Assembly (NCBI GenBank): GCA_005773145.1
Contig: SXHS01000137.1
Span: 1-6,919 of the forward strand
Reading direction: 5' to 3'
Source of the DNA: Planctomycetaceae bacterium
GTDB lineage: Bacteria > Planctomycetota > Planctomycetia > Pirellulales > Pirellulaceae
Length of the DNA: 6,919 bases
A model generated the notes under the pieces. That model was not told the DNA's origin and searched no databases. It saw nothing but the letters and a program-made list of their open reading frames with translations. The translations under genes and the position numbers were made by a program. The number at the start of each line of letters is the position of its first letter. The stretch's first letter is position 1. Below, one piece after another: positions 6,163-6,919 of this stretch.

Positions 6163-6919
6163 GTGGCGGAGCGAGTGACTCGTGTGATCCCTCAACTTGC
6201 CTCGCCTGCCGCTCGCGTAGATTCGCTCGCGAGTCGTTGTCTTGCAAAGCTACGCTGGCGCGATTGGGGGCTCGGTCTAGTCCTGACGGGTTTGGGCATC
6301 TGGCTCCGCTGGCCTGGCTTGGCCGAAGGTCTCTGGGTCGACGAATTGCATACCGCCTGGACCGTGCACGGGGGCTGGCCGGATCTGATACCGCGAGCGA
6401 CGATCGGCAATCAGAGTCCGTTTTATTTCGCGCTCGTGAAGTTGATCACCGATCGGTTCGGGCTGACCGCCGATGCGCTACGCTCGCTGTCGTTGGTGGC
6501 AGGGTGCAGTTTGACGCCGCTCTGCTTCGCAATGGTGTGTCGCTGGACCGGTTCACGTAGTGCCGCCGCGCTGACTGGCGCACTGGTGGCAATGGATCCC
6601 GCCTGTCGATTCTACGCGGTGGAAGCCCGTCCGTACGCCTTGCTTCAGTTCGTGGCCTTGTTGCTATTGGCGTTGACGTACCAGCGTCATAGGGCCCCGT
6701 CCCGGTGGCTGCGTGCGGCGTGGATTCTCGGTTCGGCTCTGCTCATCTACTTCCACTACTTGGCCGGCCTCTTCGTAATGGGCATCGCCGCAGTGAGTTT
6801 ACTGTTTGACCTCAAGACTCACCTCCAGCACGTCCGGGCCGGGAAAGAGCAAGCGACCACGGCATCCCATCCCCTGGCGCGCAGCGTGGCGGACTGGGGG
6901 ATGATCGGACTGTTGAGTC
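6163..6919 (+). CDS. Multi-pass membrane glycosyltransferase, GT39/ArnT-like (GT-C fold), partial at window edge
   Basis: The first 252 residues of an integral membrane glycosyltransferase that would use a lipid-linked sugar donor on the periplasmic side. After a basic cytosolic N-terminus comes a membrane segment (about 35-52), then the first outer loop with LWVDELHTAW. D60-E61 match the acidic catalytic motif of GT-C enzymes. NQSPFYFALVKL from residue 83 corresponds to the family's H-P-P-L-Y-Y motif, R107 fits the conserved Arg at the start of the next helix, and VEARPYALLQF from 153 matches the family's E-A-R-x-Y-A-L. Further hydrophobic helices lie at about 108-128, 133-147, 157-173 and 184-215. 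Full-length relatives are usually 450-600 residues, so the remainder lies beyond the edge. The start is uncertain: a TGA at 6148-6150 limits the frame, GTG at 6163 has GGGAA a few bases ahead, and GTG at 6175 is an alternative with GGAG close by. Its position 63 bases after the ATPase gene suggests membership of the polysaccharide group. The sugar and acceptor cannot be told from sequence. Confidence 0.85.
   Translation, partial: MAERVTRVIPQLASPAARVDSLASRCLAKLRWRDWGLGLVLTGLGIWLRWPGLAEGLWVDELHTAWTVHGGWPDLIPRATIGNQSPFYFALVKLITDRFGLTADALRSLSLVAGCSLTPLCFAMVCRWTGSRSAAALTGALVAMDPACRFYAVEARPYALLQFVALLLLALTYQRHRAPSRWLRAAWILGSALLIYFHYLAGLFVMGIAAVSLLFDLKTHLQHVRAGKEQATTASHPLARSVADWGMIGLLS

Noticed and set aside
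5994..6560. A 188-codon plus-strand frame overlapping the end of the ATPase and the start of the glycosyltransferase
   Set aside because: It is in a different frame from both recognisable proteins, is Arg-rich, and overlaps conserved motifs of each.
1..6919. CRISPR arrays, insertion sequences, tRNA or rRNA genes
   Set aside because: No regularly spaced repeats, transposase-like frames, terminal inverted repeats or recognisable RNA gene sequences were seen on either strand.

Overview
This window looks like chromosomal DNA from a moderately GC-rich Gram-negative bacterium. A planctomycete of the Pirellulales type is my best guess. I infer this from the gene neighbourhood (a degenerate CpsD-like ATPase beside an ExeA-like ATPase), the frequent TTG and GTG starts, and the Pro/Ala/Ser-rich proteins. 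It is not proved by any marker gene.

Layout: Positions 1-2100 (minus strand) carry the first 700 residues of cobalamin-dependent methionine synthase (metH), which runs off the left edge. A divergent intergenic region of about 290 bases follows. Then comes a plus-strand, co-oriented group: a 473-residue Pro/Ala-rich protein with a single membrane segment (2394-3815), a 451-residue protein with a CpsD/BY-kinase-like P-loop domain behind a long low-complexity N-terminus (3845-5200), a compact ExeA/GspA-type AAA ATPase (5278-6099), and the start of a multi-pass GT39-like glycosyltransferase that runs off the right edge (6163-6919). Gaps between these genes are 29, 77 and 63 bases, which fits one transcription unit with possible internal regulation.

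How they may work together: the pairing of a CpsD-like ATPase with an ExeA-like ATPase is known from exopolysaccharide loci, notably exosortase/PEP-CTERM loci, where these two families sit side by side. The glycosyltransferase fits the same setting: export or assembly of a surface polysaccharide or glycosylation of an exported product. The Pro-rich membrane protein may be the envelope anchor for the two cytosolic ATPases, but that is inference. The metH gene is a housekeeping neighbour with no evident functional link.

The most interesting point is the CpsD-like protein. Its Walker A motif has Arg where Lys is expected, it has no C-terminal tyrosine cluster, and it carries about 235 residues of low-complexity N-terminal sequence, so it is probably not an ordinary tyrosine autokinase.
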